A stretch of DNA of 64,000 nucleotides. Source: Streptomyces ureilyticus. GTDB taxonomy: Bacteria > Actinomycetota > Actinomycetes > Streptomycetales > Streptomycetaceae. Of the stretch, positions 25,223 to 33,597 are shown one piece after another; positions within the stretch are counted from its first letter, which is position 1, and every line of letters begins with the position of its first letter. The notes under the pieces were generated by a model. It was not told the DNA's origin, searched no databases, and was given only the letters and a program-made list of their open reading frames with translations. The stretch is taken from contig NZ_JAAKZX010000014.1 in the NCBI RefSeq assembly GCF_011045025.1, positions 1 to 64,000 on the forward strand, read 5' to 3'. The position numbers and the translations under genes are program-made.

Positions 25223-26349
25223 ACGGCTTCCTCTACGGCGCGTTCGGCGTCTTTGATGCGGAGCTTTCCGGTTACGAGTTGGGGGAGGAGGGTGTCGCGA
25301 AGGCTGGCGAGGGTGTGGTTTTCGGTGTCGGCACTAACCGACACCTTGAGCAGGTTATTTGCGTACTCGCAAAAGCTCTTCAATTCCGCATTAGATGGGA
25401 TGCGGATGAGATGTCGCAGTGCTAGATGTCGATTGACTCCGGGCACGGCTGAGTCTCCAACGAGGTCCTTGAATCCTGCGGATTCGAGGATGAAATACAG
25501 TGCTTCTGCAGTGAGATCCGGTGAGATTGGTCGCACGTGGTAGGCGGTATCGATCACCCAGCCTGGTTTTGACATCCAGGATACGTGTCCAGCGTTTGCA
25601 CCCTTTCGTCCAACCACTGGACATGCAGTATCTGTCAAGGCCGAGTCGTGCCACCCTACCTGCCCAGTGCACCCGAACACTGGTGTTTCTCCAGCTTTCC
25701 GCTTCGGCGCAGGAAGAGCCTTTCCGTAGGTGAGATCCGCGATGTCGCTAACTGCGACTTCTCGGTTCTCATTCCAAATATATTTCTTAAGTATGGCTCG
25801 CCCGAGAGAAAGGGCATTGGTGGCGATGCGCTTGTTGAGTGCCAATTTTTCATCGAGTGCACTGAGTATCTCGACAACTGCCTGCTGCTGCTCAAGCGAT
25901 GGTACGCGAATTGGCCACTTTGGTAGATCAACTAGGGGGATTCGGTCGACTGTTGCCCCGTGGATAGCGCGGGCCTTGATCTCGTTCTGAAACTCGGGCC
26001 CAAGGTAGGTGTACAGAAGGAATCGAGGATCTACTCGGTCGCGGTAAGGTCGAAGAAGTCCCATGCGTCGCCCAAGGCATGCCTGCAAGCCCGCAGGCAT
26101 GAGGGCAGCATCCCCCAGGCGCGTCTCGTAGGAGAAAAGCAGGTCCCCCTCTTGTGGGGTGACACGTCGCGTCCATTTCTTGAAGTCCGATTCGCTGAGA
26201 TGCGCGGACTCCTCCAGATCCAGACGTCCGTTGTCCAGACTTGAGATGCTAAGGAACCAGGGGCCGTTCGCGGTCTTTTGCGGTGTTGCGTGTGGGCCGT
26301 CGAAGACCGTAGCGATGTCCCCGATAGTGCGGGTGATCCATTCAGTCAC
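25219..26349 (-). CDS. hsdS: type I restriction specificity subunit S
   Basis: A 376-residue HsdS with two target recognition domains: TRD1 (about 1-140, GDIATVFDGPHATPQ) and TRD2 (about 200-320, ADLTYGKALPAPKRK), separated by the central conserved helix (PSLEQQQAVVEILSALDEKLALNKRI) and closed by a C-terminal helix (TLASLRDTLLPQLVTGKL). It sets the bipartite recognition site. GTGA overlap with hsdM and ATGA overlap with hsdR. The DNA is visibly AT-richer than the rest of the window with A/T-ending codons, a sign of recent exchange of specificity domains. Confidence 0.95.
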   Translation of the reverse strand: MTEWITRTIGDIATVFDGPHATPQKTANGPWFLSISSLDNGRLDLEESAHLSESDFKKWTRRVTPQEGDLLFSYETRLGDAALMPAGLQACLGRRMGLLRPYRDRVDPRFLLYTYLGPEFQNEIKARAIHGATVDRIPLVDLPKWPIRVPSLEQQQAVVEILSALDEKLALNKRIATNALSLGRAILKKYIWNENREVAVSDIADLTYGKALPAPKRKAGETPVFGCTGQVGWHDSALTDTACPVVGRKGANAGHVSWMSKPGWVIDTAYHVRPISPDLTAEALYFILESAGFKDLVGDSAVPGVNRHLALRHLIRIPSNAELKSFCEYANNLLKVSVSADTENHTLASLRDTLLPQLVTGKLRIKDAERAVEEAV

Positions 26350-27995
26350 TGAACCCTCCTCAGCTGTTCCTCAACCACCTTCGCGAGTCGTTCTGACTCC
26401 TCAAAATTGTCACGCAGTGCAGAAGCCAGCCGAGACACCTTTTCCTCCACTGACTCCGCATCCGGATCGATTGCTTCCTCGGCCATCCCTACATGCCGAC
26501 TCGGGATTAGTACGAAGTCGTGATCCCTTAGTTCGCTTAGTGATGCGCTTCTGCAAAAACCTGGCACGTCTTCGTAAACCCCCGCCCTCTCGGCCCCTCG
26601 CCAGGCCCGAAACGTGTCTGCGATTCGATTGATCTCCTCTAGTCGCAGACGCTTTACTGTCCGGCTTCCTGGCTCCAGCTCACTCATTTTGGATGCGTCG
26701 ATGAACAGCACCTCCCCTTTCCGCCCTCGAACCCATTTCGAATGTCGCCCCTTGCCGTCTGCCAAGAACCACAAACAAGCCGGAATCTGGGTCGACCGGA
26801 ACAACTGCGCTGGCAACGCCACCATGCAAGCCACCAGATCCCCCTCGACCATGGCCCGCCGAATATCCCCCTCGCCTCCCGACTTACTGCTCATCGACCC
26901 GTTCGCCAGAACAACCCCCGCCCGCCCCCCGGGCGCCAGCTTGCTCACCATGTGCTGGATCCAGGCGAAGTTCGCGTTGCCGACCGGCGGCGTCCCGTAC
27001 ACCCACCGGTCGTCCATCCCGAGCCGTTCCCCGCCCCAGTCCGAGATGTTGAACGGGGGGTTGGCCAGCACCACGTCCGCCTTCAGGCCCCCGTGCTGGT
27101 CGCTGTGGAAGGAGTCCGCCGGCTCCTCACCCAGGTCCGCCTCAATCCCGTGGATCGCGAGATTCATGTGCGCCAGGCGCCACGTCGTGAGGTTGCGCTC
27201 CTGGCCGTACACGGACACGTTGAAGCGGTCACCGTCATGCTTCTCGATGAACTTCTCGGCCTGCACGAACATGCCGCCCGAACCGCACGCCGGGTCCAGG
27301 ACCCGCTCGCCCTCCTCCGGTTCCAGCATCTCGACGAGCAGCTTCACCACACTCGCCGGCGTGAAGTACTCGCCGCCCTTGCGCCCTTCCTGAAGGGCGA
27401 ACTGCGCGAGGAAGTACTCGTACACCTCACCCATGAGGTCCCGCGCTCCGACCCGCCTGCCGTCCTTGCCCACCTGGGCCTGGAAGGTGAGCCGGTCCAA
27501 GAGCTTCACCAGGCCGGCGAGGGTCGTCTCGTCCACCCGGCCGCTGTTGTACTGCTTCGGCAGCGTGTTCTTCAGCGAGGAGTTGAACTTCTCGATCGTC
27601 TCCATCGCCGTGTCGATGACCTTGCCGAGACTCGGGTCGCCCAACGTCCCCTTGGCCCGCTCCAGTACGACCTCCCACCGCGCCGTCGGCGGCACGTAGA
27701 AGATCCCGGCGCCCGTGTACTGCGTGCGCTCCTCCAGGGTTTGGAGGATCAGCTCCTCCGGTGCCTCGTCCTCGAAGCCGAGTTCGGCAATGATCCCGCC
27801 GCCCGACCGCAGCTCGGCCTCCAGCTGTGCCCGCTTCTCGGACATCGCCTCCGAGACGTACTTCAGGAACACGAGCCCCAGCACGAAGTGCTTGTACTCG
27901 GCGGCGTCGAGGCTTCCGCGCAGCTTGTCGGCGGAGGCCCACAGGATCGCCTTCATGGGCTGTGGCTTGGTTTCCTTCTTCTTACGTGGGGGCAC
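26346..27995 (-). CDS. hsdM: type I restriction modification methylase subunit M
   Basis: A 549-residue N6-adenine methyltransferase. N-terminal helical domain (KAILWASADKLRGSLDAAEYK), SAM motif I VLDPACGSGGMF near 218, catalytic motif IV LANPPFNI near 310. GTG start at 27995 within MPPRKKKE. The first 400 codons have the usual high GC, but from about 26760 leftwards to the stop the codon use changes to match hsdS, implying that a recombination joint lies inside this gene. Forms M2S and R2M2S complexes with its neighbours. Confidence 0.96.
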   Translation of the reverse strand: MPPRKKKETKPQPMKAILWASADKLRGSLDAAEYKHFVLGLVFLKYVSEAMSEKRAQLEAELRSGGGIIAELGFEDEAPEELILQTLEERTQYTGAGIFYVPPTARWEVVLERAKGTLGDPSLGKVIDTAMETIEKFNSSLKNTLPKQYNSGRVDETTLAGLVKLLDRLTFQAQVGKDGRRVGARDLMGEVYEYFLAQFALQEGRKGGEYFTPASVVKLLVEMLEPEEGERVLDPACGSGGMFVQAEKFIEKHDGDRFNVSVYGQERNLTTWRLAHMNLAIHGIEADLGEEPADSFHSDQHGGLKADVVLANPPFNISDWGGERLGMDDRWVYGTPPVGNANFAWIQHMVSKLAPGGRAGVVLANGSMSSKSGGEGDIRRAMVEGDLVACMVALPAQLFRSTQIPACLWFLADGKGRHSKWVRGRKGEVLFIDASKMSELEPGSRTVKRLRLEEINRIADTFRAWRGAERAGVYEDVPGFCRSASLSELRDHDFVLIPSRHVGMAEEAIDPDAESVEEKVSRLASALRDNFEESERLAKVVEEQLRRVQ

Positions 27996-28054
27996 GGGAG
28001 CTCTCTTCTCTCTTCTTCGGGGAACTGTCCTACAGGTCCTACGGGCACTGCCGA

Positions 28055-30238
28055 TCAGCGCCGCCGCAACGCCAGGTCACCGTCGGCTACCCCGGCCGCG
28101 ATACGCGCGGCGAGGTGGTCGAGGGCCGCCAACTGCCTGCGCACATCAGCGCGTAGCCGTTCCGTCTCCGTCAGGATCGCCTCCAGTTCGGCAATTTCCT
28201 CGGGTGAAAGCTGCGGCAGATCCATGTCACGCACGCTGACGCGCCGTACGAGAGAACCGCTTCCGCGGTGCTGGTTACGTGGGGACTGCAGCAGTTGGGC
28301 CAGCGCGTGGGGGCGCATCCACAACGCGTCCGGGCCGACGGGCTCGCCCTTGGCCACTGCCACGAGGAACTCGCGGTACCCGGCGATCCGCAGTCCCTGG
28401 ACAGGGGACAGCAGTACGCATCCGCCCGCCTCGTCCACCTGGCAGCGCACCCCTTGCTCAGCGAGCACGATCACATCGCCCCGTTCCGTGATCTTGGCGG
28501 ACGAGTAGGCCGCCAGAGCCTCCGGGCTGATCCGCCGCTGCCCGACCGGGAGTTCACCCGCCATCTCCTCGCGGCCGATCACCGGCAGGCCGGCCTCCCC
28601 GATGTCGGCGTCCTTGATGCGGTGCCCGCCGAGTGACTTCAACTGCCCCGCCGTGACGTGCTGGTCGAGTTTGCGGTGCCGGACCGGCGTACGGCGCTTG
28701 GCGATACCCATGGCGGCGAGCCAGTCGCGCAGCTGCGGCATCGCCGCCATCGCGGCCCGCCGTGCGGTGACGGTCTCCTCGAAGTGGTCGACACCGGTCT
28801 CGGCGGTAACGATTCGGTGTGCGGGCAGCACGGAGCGGCTGTCGAGCAGTTGCTCCCCGCCCGGATATGAGGACCGCAGCGATACCGATCGCGCATCACG
28901 TGGATCGGGCTCGCCCTCGGCGAGCACCAGCTGCGCGACTTCGCCGATCCATTTCCGCCCGCCCGCCCGCTGCGCGATGCGGTCGGCGTCAATGAGGAGG
29001 ACCTGCTGGTCGGAGGCTTCGTACGTCGGCGGGCGGAGGACCAGCAGTGCGTACTCCGCACCTGTGCGGAACGGGTGGATACGGCGAGGGAGTTGGACGA
29101 TCGCCTCGACGCTGCCCTGAGCGAGTAGCTGCTCACGAGCATCGACCGTCGGGGCAGGAGCTGCTCCACGCGTACGGGTCAGCGTCCATGTCGGGACAAC
29201 GGCATAGGCATGCCCGTCAGGGTTGAGGCGCCGGACCGCTTCCTGCGCCCACCACAGAGGTCCTTTCTCGTCTCGTTCCCGCTCCCCTGAGGCGTACGGG
29301 GGGGAGGCCAGCACGATGTCGGCCGTGGAGAAGGTCCACGGCTCGGCTCCTGGTGCTCCTCCCCACCAGCGCGGGGTGTCCAGATCCGACGGGCTCGGGC
29401 AGACGTCCGTGAACATCTCGTGGCTGAGGAGTCGGTACGCCAGGAGCTTTCGCCGCAAGGGGTCGGGCTCGACCGCCACCAGCTCGCCGTGGCCTCGCAG
29501 CCTGCCGGTCGGGCCGCCGTCCATGCCGAGGAGCAGCTCGCCCAGGCCCGCGCACAGACTGATGGTGGAACGCTGGTCAGGGCCACCCTCGTTCGGTCCG
29601 ATGAGCGAGGCCACGAGAGCGACGATCTCTCGTGGCACCGTGTCCATGACGAGGTCGGATTCCAGGCGCTTGGCCAGTTCCAGGTCCTCGTCGATGCCGA
29701 GGATCGCGTCGGCCGCCCTGCCCAGTGAGCCGATCTCGTACCTGAGGGACGAGACCGCTTGCCGCACCTCGGGTCCGGCCGCGGTGTAGTCCTCTCGCAG
29801 TCCTTCCGGGAGATACTCGGGCAGGAGATTCTCTCCCTCGCCCCACATGGCCAGGGTCGCCAGAGCCTGCGCGATCAGAGTCTCCGTCGAGCCCAGGTGG
29901 TGCTTCAGCGTCACGAGGCGTCGTAGCTTCAGCCCCTGCCGGAACCGGTCACCGTAGGTGGGGACCTTGCCGCTCCCGTCCGGCTCCGTGTCGGGAACGG
30001 GGCGCAGACTCAGCCAGTCCGCGATCTCGAGCGCGTCGAAGAGGGGCTTGCTCTCGCTACCGCCGATCGGCTCGGGGAAGGGCGGGCGCCGGTCCTTGGC
30101 CGAGGCCAGGGCTGCACGTGAGAACCGGCGCCGCCAGTTGCTGACCGTGGGCCGACCGACTCCGGCAAGTTCCTTGATCTCGCCGAGCGTCACAGGAGCG
30201 TAGGGCGCGGGTCCGGTCCTCGAAGTCGCCTCTGCCAT
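28055..30238 (-). CDS. HTH-methyltransferase-specificity fusion (N-6/N-4 DNA methylase)
   Basis: A 727-residue protein in three parts. N-terminal 60 residues: a helix-turn-helix (LGEIKELAGVGRPTVSNWRRRF). Middle: an amino-methyltransferase with motif I near 240 (SLCAGLGELLLGM) and motif IV VLASPPYASG near 315; the SPPY form is more typical of N4-cytosine enzymes, while overall layout resembles N6-adenine HsdM. C-terminal 220 residues resemble half an HsdS: one recognition-like domain plus a closing segment RVSVRDMDLPQLSPEEIAEL and a helix. There is no nuclease. Overlaps the Abi gene by one base and precedes hsdM by 59 bases. May add a second methylation specificity or regulate the operon; the exact role is unknown. 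Confidence 0.75.
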   Translation of the reverse strand: MAEATSRTGPAPYAPVTLGEIKELAGVGRPTVSNWRRRFSRAALASAKDRRPPFPEPIGGSESKPLFDALEIADWLSLRPVPDTEPDGSGKVPTYGDRFRQGLKLRRLVTLKHHLGSTETLIAQALATLAMWGEGENLLPEYLPEGLREDYTAAGPEVRQAVSSLRYEIGSLGRAADAILGIDEDLELAKRLESDLVMDTVPREIVALVASLIGPNEGGPDQRSTISLCAGLGELLLGMDGGPTGRLRGHGELVAVEPDPLRRKLLAYRLLSHEMFTDVCPSPSDLDTPRWWGGAPGAEPWTFSTADIVLASPPYASGERERDEKGPLWWAQEAVRRLNPDGHAYAVVPTWTLTRTRGAAPAPTVDAREQLLAQGSVEAIVQLPRRIHPFRTGAEYALLVLRPPTYEASDQQVLLIDADRIAQRAGGRKWIGEVAQLVLAEGEPDPRDARSVSLRSSYPGGEQLLDSRSVLPAHRIVTAETGVDHFEETVTARRAAMAAMPQLRDWLAAMGIAKRRTPVRHRKLDQHVTAGQLKSLGGHRIKDADIGEAGLPVIGREEMAGELPVGQRRISPEALAAYSSAKITERGDVIVLAEQGVRCQVDEAGGCVLLSPVQGLRIAGYREFLVAVAKGEPVGPDALWMRPHALAQLLQSPRNQHRGSGSLVRRVSVRDMDLPQLSPEEIAELEAILTETERLRADVRRQLAALDHLAARIAAGVADGDLALRRR

Positions 30239-30912
30239 CAGACCCTCACCGGTTCCCGACCGGAGAGCACGGCCGCTTTGCGGGCAAGGACAGCCGGCAC
30301 CTGACTGTGCTGCCGGTGCAGCGCGGCCTTCTCGGGCGACACGTAGTGCATGAGTTTGAGCAGGGTGTCGAAGTCCTTCGGCAAGTGGCGGTGGCAGATC
30401 CGCTCGTGGTGGCCGATGCGGTTGCGGAACTTGCGTACGTGGTCCAGCTGTTGCTGCAGTGCGCCACGGCGGCCCTGGTAACCACGGAACGTATGACGCA
30501 GAGCCGGGTTCCAGAACTGCATCTCGTAGTTGAGGCCACGGCCGGTCAGGCCCACCCAGAAGCCGAGCGTCAACTTGGCCACCATGTCGTCCGCGGTGAA
30601 GCCGGCGCCGTACTCACGGTGGAGGGCCTGCTGGGCACTTCGCACCTGCTCGCGTCCCTTGGTGGTGAGCTGGACGCGCGGGGAGTCCCACCAGTCCGTG
30701 CGGTTGTATCGTCCGCTCAGCTTGGCGTGGAACGAGTTCCGCATGGCGACCTCGAAGTCGCGCAGCACGCCGAGGAAGGCGCGGGAGATCTCGCCGTCCC
30801 AGCAGTACAGACGCAGCGCCATGGCCAAGTCGCCGCCGCACTCGTCGAGAAACGGCTGGAACCGCTCCGCCGAGATGGCGTCGACAATGCGCTTGGCCTC
30901 GTCCTCCGTCAC
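30238..30912 (-). CDS. Abi-family protein with HEPN RNase motif
   Basis: A 224-residue Abi-like protein. The helical core (ISRAFLGVLRDFEVAMRNSFH) and especially RNRIGHHERIC near residue 165, a canonical HEPN Rx4H ribonuclease motif with Asn after Arg, match Abi_2/HEPN abortive infection proteins that cleave RNA when activated. GTG at 30912 is chosen for AAGGAG 11 bases upstream; the longer frame to 31038 is not protein-like. First gene of the leftward run Abi > methylase fusion > HsdM > HsdS > HsdR, so it probably backs up restriction as a suicide effector. Confidence 0.82.
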   Translation of the reverse strand: MTEDEAKRIVDAISAERFQPFLDECGGDLAMALRLYCWDGEISRAFLGVLRDFEVAMRNSFHAKLSGRYNRTDWWDSPRVQLTTKGREQVRSAQQALHREYGAGFTADDMVAKLTLGFWVGLTGRGLNYEMQFWNPALRHTFRGYQGRRGALQQQLDHVRKFRNRIGHHERICHRHLPKDFDTLLKLMHYVSPEKAALHRQHSQVPAVLARKAAVLSGREPVRV

Positions 30913-31116
30913 CGCTGTTCCTCTCCTTGACTGGAAGTTCCGTGTTAGCCTCGGATACGTGCGCCCCGGAGCACTGTCACTGCATTGCACACAGCCCGGG
31001 GCACAGCTCTTTCCGAAGCCCGGCGAACGGGCAGGCAACAGCTGCGCGGTGACCTGACTGCGGTCTCACCTTCAACGCCTACTACGTTAGATCGTAGCGC
31101 TCCTTTGTGCAATGAG

Positions 31117-31144
31117 GTTCCTGAGAACCCGGCTTCTCAGGAAC
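31117..31144. repeat. perfect 28-bp inverted repeat between divergent genes
   Basis: Arms GTTCCTGAGAA and TTCTCAGGAAC, perfect over 11 bp, around CCCGGC. A smaller dyad CTACG-N6-CGTAG precedes it at 31082-31097. No gene ends here, so this is not an ordinary terminator; operator or unannotated small RNA are possible. Confidence 0.65.
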
Positions 31145-31236
31145 GGTTGAGAGCTTCTGACCCGCCACATGCTCGCCAGAGCTAGACGGCGAGACCGCTC
31201 AATCGCGGACAGAATCTGACCTATATCGCCCATAGC

Positions 31237-31271
31237 TTCGTCGGTGTCAGGCCAGAGAACACACCGACGAA
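31237..31271 (+). promoter_or_regulatory. inverted repeat in DinB-like gene 5' region
   Basis: Perfect 11-bp arms TTCGTCGGTGT and ACACCGACGAA around 13 bases, ending at the ribosome binding site AAAGGCGG that precedes the ATG at 31284. It could be an operator or an mRNA hairpin that modulates translation. Confidence 0.6.
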
Positions 31272-31283
31272 AGGCGGCCGGTC

Positions 31284-31832
31284 ATGGTTGCTCACGTTTC
31301 CCCTGAGGCGCACGGCGATGAGCGTGGGGCGCTGCTCTCCTTTCTGGAGGAGCAGCGCGGAGGCATCCGCAGGGCGGTGCTCGGGTTGACGGAGGAGCAG
31401 GCGGCTTCGCGGCCCAGTGTCAGTGAGTTGTCGCTCGCGGGGCTGGTCAAGCATGTTGCCGAGGTTGAGCAGGGGTGGATCGCGCGGGCCAGGCAGGAGG
31501 CCCCCGCGGTGCGCCGGGACGAGTCGAACTGGCACGAGTGTTTCCAGCTCGCGGGTGACGAGACGCTCGAGTCGCAGCTCGCGTACTGGGAGAAGGTCGC
31601 GGCCGAGACGGAGGCGTTCATCCGGTCGGTGCCCAGCCTCGACGACACCTTTCCGCTGCCGGAGGCGCCCTGGTTCCCGCCGGAGGGGCGGGTCTCGATG
31701 CGCTGGCTCGCGCTTCACCTGATTCGCGAGACGGCCCGGCATGCCGGTCACGCCGACATCATCCGCGAGTCCCTGGACGGGAAGACGGCCTTCGAGCTCG
31801 TCGCCCTGGAGCAGGGCACGAGCCGGGGCTGA
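31284..31832 (+). CDS. DinB family protein
   Basis: A 182-residue four-helix DinB_2/DUF664 protein (LLSFLEEQRGGIRRAVLGLTEEQ, GLVKHVAEVEQGW, LALHLIRETARHAGHADII). The His residues near 60, 150 and 154 are placed as the metal ligands of the family, which includes bacillithiol/mycothiol-dependent transferases. AAAGGCGG precedes the ATG. The PadR gene follows after 24 bases and may be cotranscribed or start its own leaderless message. Substrate unknown. Confidence 0.9.
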   Translation: MVAHVSPEAHGDERGALLSFLEEQRGGIRRAVLGLTEEQAASRPSVSELSLAGLVKHVAEVEQGWIARARQEAPAVRRDESNWHECFQLAGDETLESQLAYWEKVAAETEAFIRSVPSLDDTFPLPEAPWFPPEGRVSMRWLALHLIRETARHAGHADIIRESLDGKTAFELVALEQGTSRG

Positions 31833-31856
31833 CCCGCCCGGTTCTACGCTGGCCCC

Positions 31857-32498
31857 ATGTCAGCGATCCGTCTTCTCGTACTCGGTGCCGTCCGGCAGCA
31901 CGGGCGGGCCCACGGTTACCAGGTGCGCAACGACCTGGAGTACTGGGGCGCGCACGAGTGGTCCAACGCCAAGCCGGGGTCGATCTATCACGCGCTCAAG
32001 CAGATGGCGAAGCAGGGTCTGCTGCACGCGCATGAGATCGCGCCCTCCACGGCCGGTGGCCCGCCGCGTACCGAGTACGAGGTCACGGAGAAGGGCACCG
32101 AGGAATACCTCACGCTGCTTCGCGGATCCCTGACCGCGTACGACCAGAGGCCGGACGTGCTCTCGGCCGCGCTCGGCTTTATGGTCGACCTGGACCGTGA
32201 GGAGGTCCTCGAACTCCTCGAGGAGCGAGTGCTCGCCATAGAGGAGTGGCGCAAGGCCGTCACCGAGTACTACACGCCCGAGGACGGTCCCGAACAGCTC
32301 GGCCACATCGGCGAGATCATGAACTTCTGGGTCACCTCCGCCGACACCGGCGCCCAGTGGACCCGCGGCCTGATCGAGCGGATCAGGAGCGGCGCGTACG
32401 TCTTCTCGGGCGAGGGGAACCCGTTCGTGGGCGTGCTCGCGGACGACGAGGAGAACCCGTACGCGACGGGGGAATCCCATCCCGGGGACGCGCGCTGA
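31857..32498 (+). CDS. PadR family transcriptional regulator
   Basis: A 213-residue PadR regulator: N-terminal winged helix (LVLGAVRQHGRAHGYQVRNDL, SIYHALKQMAKQGLL, PPRTEYEVTEKG) and a helical C-terminal dimer domain (Vir_act_alpha_C). No ribosome binding site; a -10-like TACGCT ends six bases before the ATG, suggesting a leaderless message. It is followed by two near-identical 16-bp palindromes and the ABC exporter genes, the typical set-up for a PadR repressor that senses the exporter substrate. Confidence 0.92.
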   Translation: MSAIRLLVLGAVRQHGRAHGYQVRNDLEYWGAHEWSNAKPGSIYHALKQMAKQGLLHAHEIAPSTAGGPPRTEYEVTEKGTEEYLTLLRGSLTAYDQRPDVLSAALGFMVDLDREEVLELLEERVLAIEEWRKAVTEYYTPEDGPEQLGHIGEIMNFWVTSADTGAQWTRGLIERIRSGAYVFSGEGNPFVGVLADDEENPYATGESHPGDAR

Positions 32499-32519
32499 CT
32501 CCAGTCGACCGGGCAGCAT

Positions 32520-32535
32520 TAATCAAGTTTGACTA
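32520..32535. promoter_or_regulatory. candidate PadR operator 1
   Basis: TAATCAAGTTTGACTA, one mismatch from the perfect palindrome at 32574-32589. It lies 22 bases after the padR stop and upstream of the exporter operon. Confidence 0.65.
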
Positions 32536-32573
32536 GGTGCCTTGGTGGGCATAGCCTTCACCGGGCAAGCTAC

Positions 32574-32589
32574 TAGTCAAGTTTGACTA
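32574..32589. promoter_or_regulatory. candidate PadR operator 2
   Basis: TAGTCAAGTTTGACTA: perfect 7-bp arms with a GT centre, centred 54 bp from operator 1 (about five helical turns) and 22 bases before the exporter ATPase start. Contains a TTGACT that could be a -35. Confidence 0.7.
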
Positions 32590-32610
32590 AGCTGAACCGG
32601 AGGGAGCCGG

Positions 32611-33597
32611 ATGACCGACGCGATCGTCGTCGAGAACGTACGGAAGCGATACGGGGACAAGGCGGCCCTGGACGGGTTCGATCTGGCGGTGGGCAGCGGC
32701 ACCGTCCATGGTCTGCTCGGGCCGAACGGAGCCGGCAAGACCACCGCGGTACGCGTGCTGACCACACTGCTGCTCCCGGACGAAGGGCGCGCGGAGGTCG
32801 CCGGGTACGACGTCGCGCGGGAGGCCGGACGGGTGCGGCGGCGTATCGGCCTGCTCGGTCAGCACGCCGCGCTCGACGAGGAACTCGGCGGACGGCAGAA
32901 CCTGGAGATGTTCGGGCGCCTCTACCACCTGGGCGCCCGGCACGCGCGCGTGCGGGCCGACGAGCTCCTGGAGCGCTTCGGCCTCGCGGACACGGGTCGC
33001 AAGGCGGTGAAGCAGTACAGCGGCGGCATGCGGCGCCGACTGGACCTCGCCGCCTCCCTCATCACCGAGCCGGAGGTGCTCTTCCTGGACGAACCGACGA
33101 CGGGGCTCGACCCGCGGGGCCGCGCGGAGGTGTGGGGTGCGGTGCGCTCCCTGGTCGGCGGCGGCACGACCGTACTGCTCACCACTCAGTACCTGGAGGA
33201 GGCCGATCAGCTCGCCGACCGCATCTCGGTCGTCGACCGGGGCCGGGTCATCGCGGACGGCACGGCCGACGAGCTGAAGGCGAAGACCGGCGGCGACCGC
33301 ATCGACGTGGTGCTGCGGGACGGCGGCCAACTGGGCGCGGCCGTCGCCCTGTTGCCCCTCGACAAGTCCGAGGTCTCCGTGGACGCCGACCGCCGCCGCC
33401 TCAGCGCCCCGGTCACCGACCGCATGGCGGCGCTCGCCGGGGCCGTACGCGCCCTGGAGGAGGCCGGGATCGTGGCAGAGGACATCGCCCTGCGACGGCC
33501 GACGCTGGACGAGGTGTTCCTGCACCTCACGGGAGACGGCCCCGCAGGATCCACAGGAGACGAGCACCGCGATCACGCTGTGAAGGAGGCCGTGTGA
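32611..33597 (+). CDS. ABC exporter ATP-binding protein, DrrA type
   Basis: A 328-residue ATPase of the daunorubicin-resistance (DrrA) type. Walker [12 protein letters not shown] near 38, signature [12 protein letters not shown] near 137, Walker [16 protein letters not shown] near 158, and the DrrA-type C-terminal domain. GGAGGGAGCC precedes the ATG. Energises the permease encoded next (GTGA overlap) to export a hydrophobic compound; the PadR gene and twin operators suggest drug-inducible control. Confidence 0.94.
   Translation: MTDAIVVENVRKRYGDKAALDGFDLAVGSGTVHGLLGPNGAGKTTAVRVLTTLLLPDEGRAEVAGYDVAREAGRVRRRIGLLGQHAALDEELGGRQNLEMFGRLYHLGARHARVRADELLERFGLADTGRKAVKQYSGGMRRRLDLAASLITEPEVLFLDEPTTGLDPRGRAEVWGAVRSLVGGGTTVLLTTQYLEEADQLADRISVVDRGRVIADGTADELKAKTGGDRIDVVLRDGGQLGAAVALLPLDKSEVSVDADRRRLSAPVTDRMAALAGAVRALEEAGIVAEDIALRRPTLDEVFLHLTGDGPAGSTGDEHRDHAVKEAV

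Noticed and set aside
26742..28508. 588-residue plus-strand frame opposite hsdM
   Set aside because: Crosses the hsdM start and the intergenic gap without protein-like features.
31117..31144. intrinsic terminator
   Set aside because: No gene ends nearby on either strand, so it was recorded as an inverted repeat instead.
31145..31235. tRNA-like or attachment-site sequence at the island edge
   Set aside because: No cloverleaf could be drawn and no matching repeat was found at the other end of the island.
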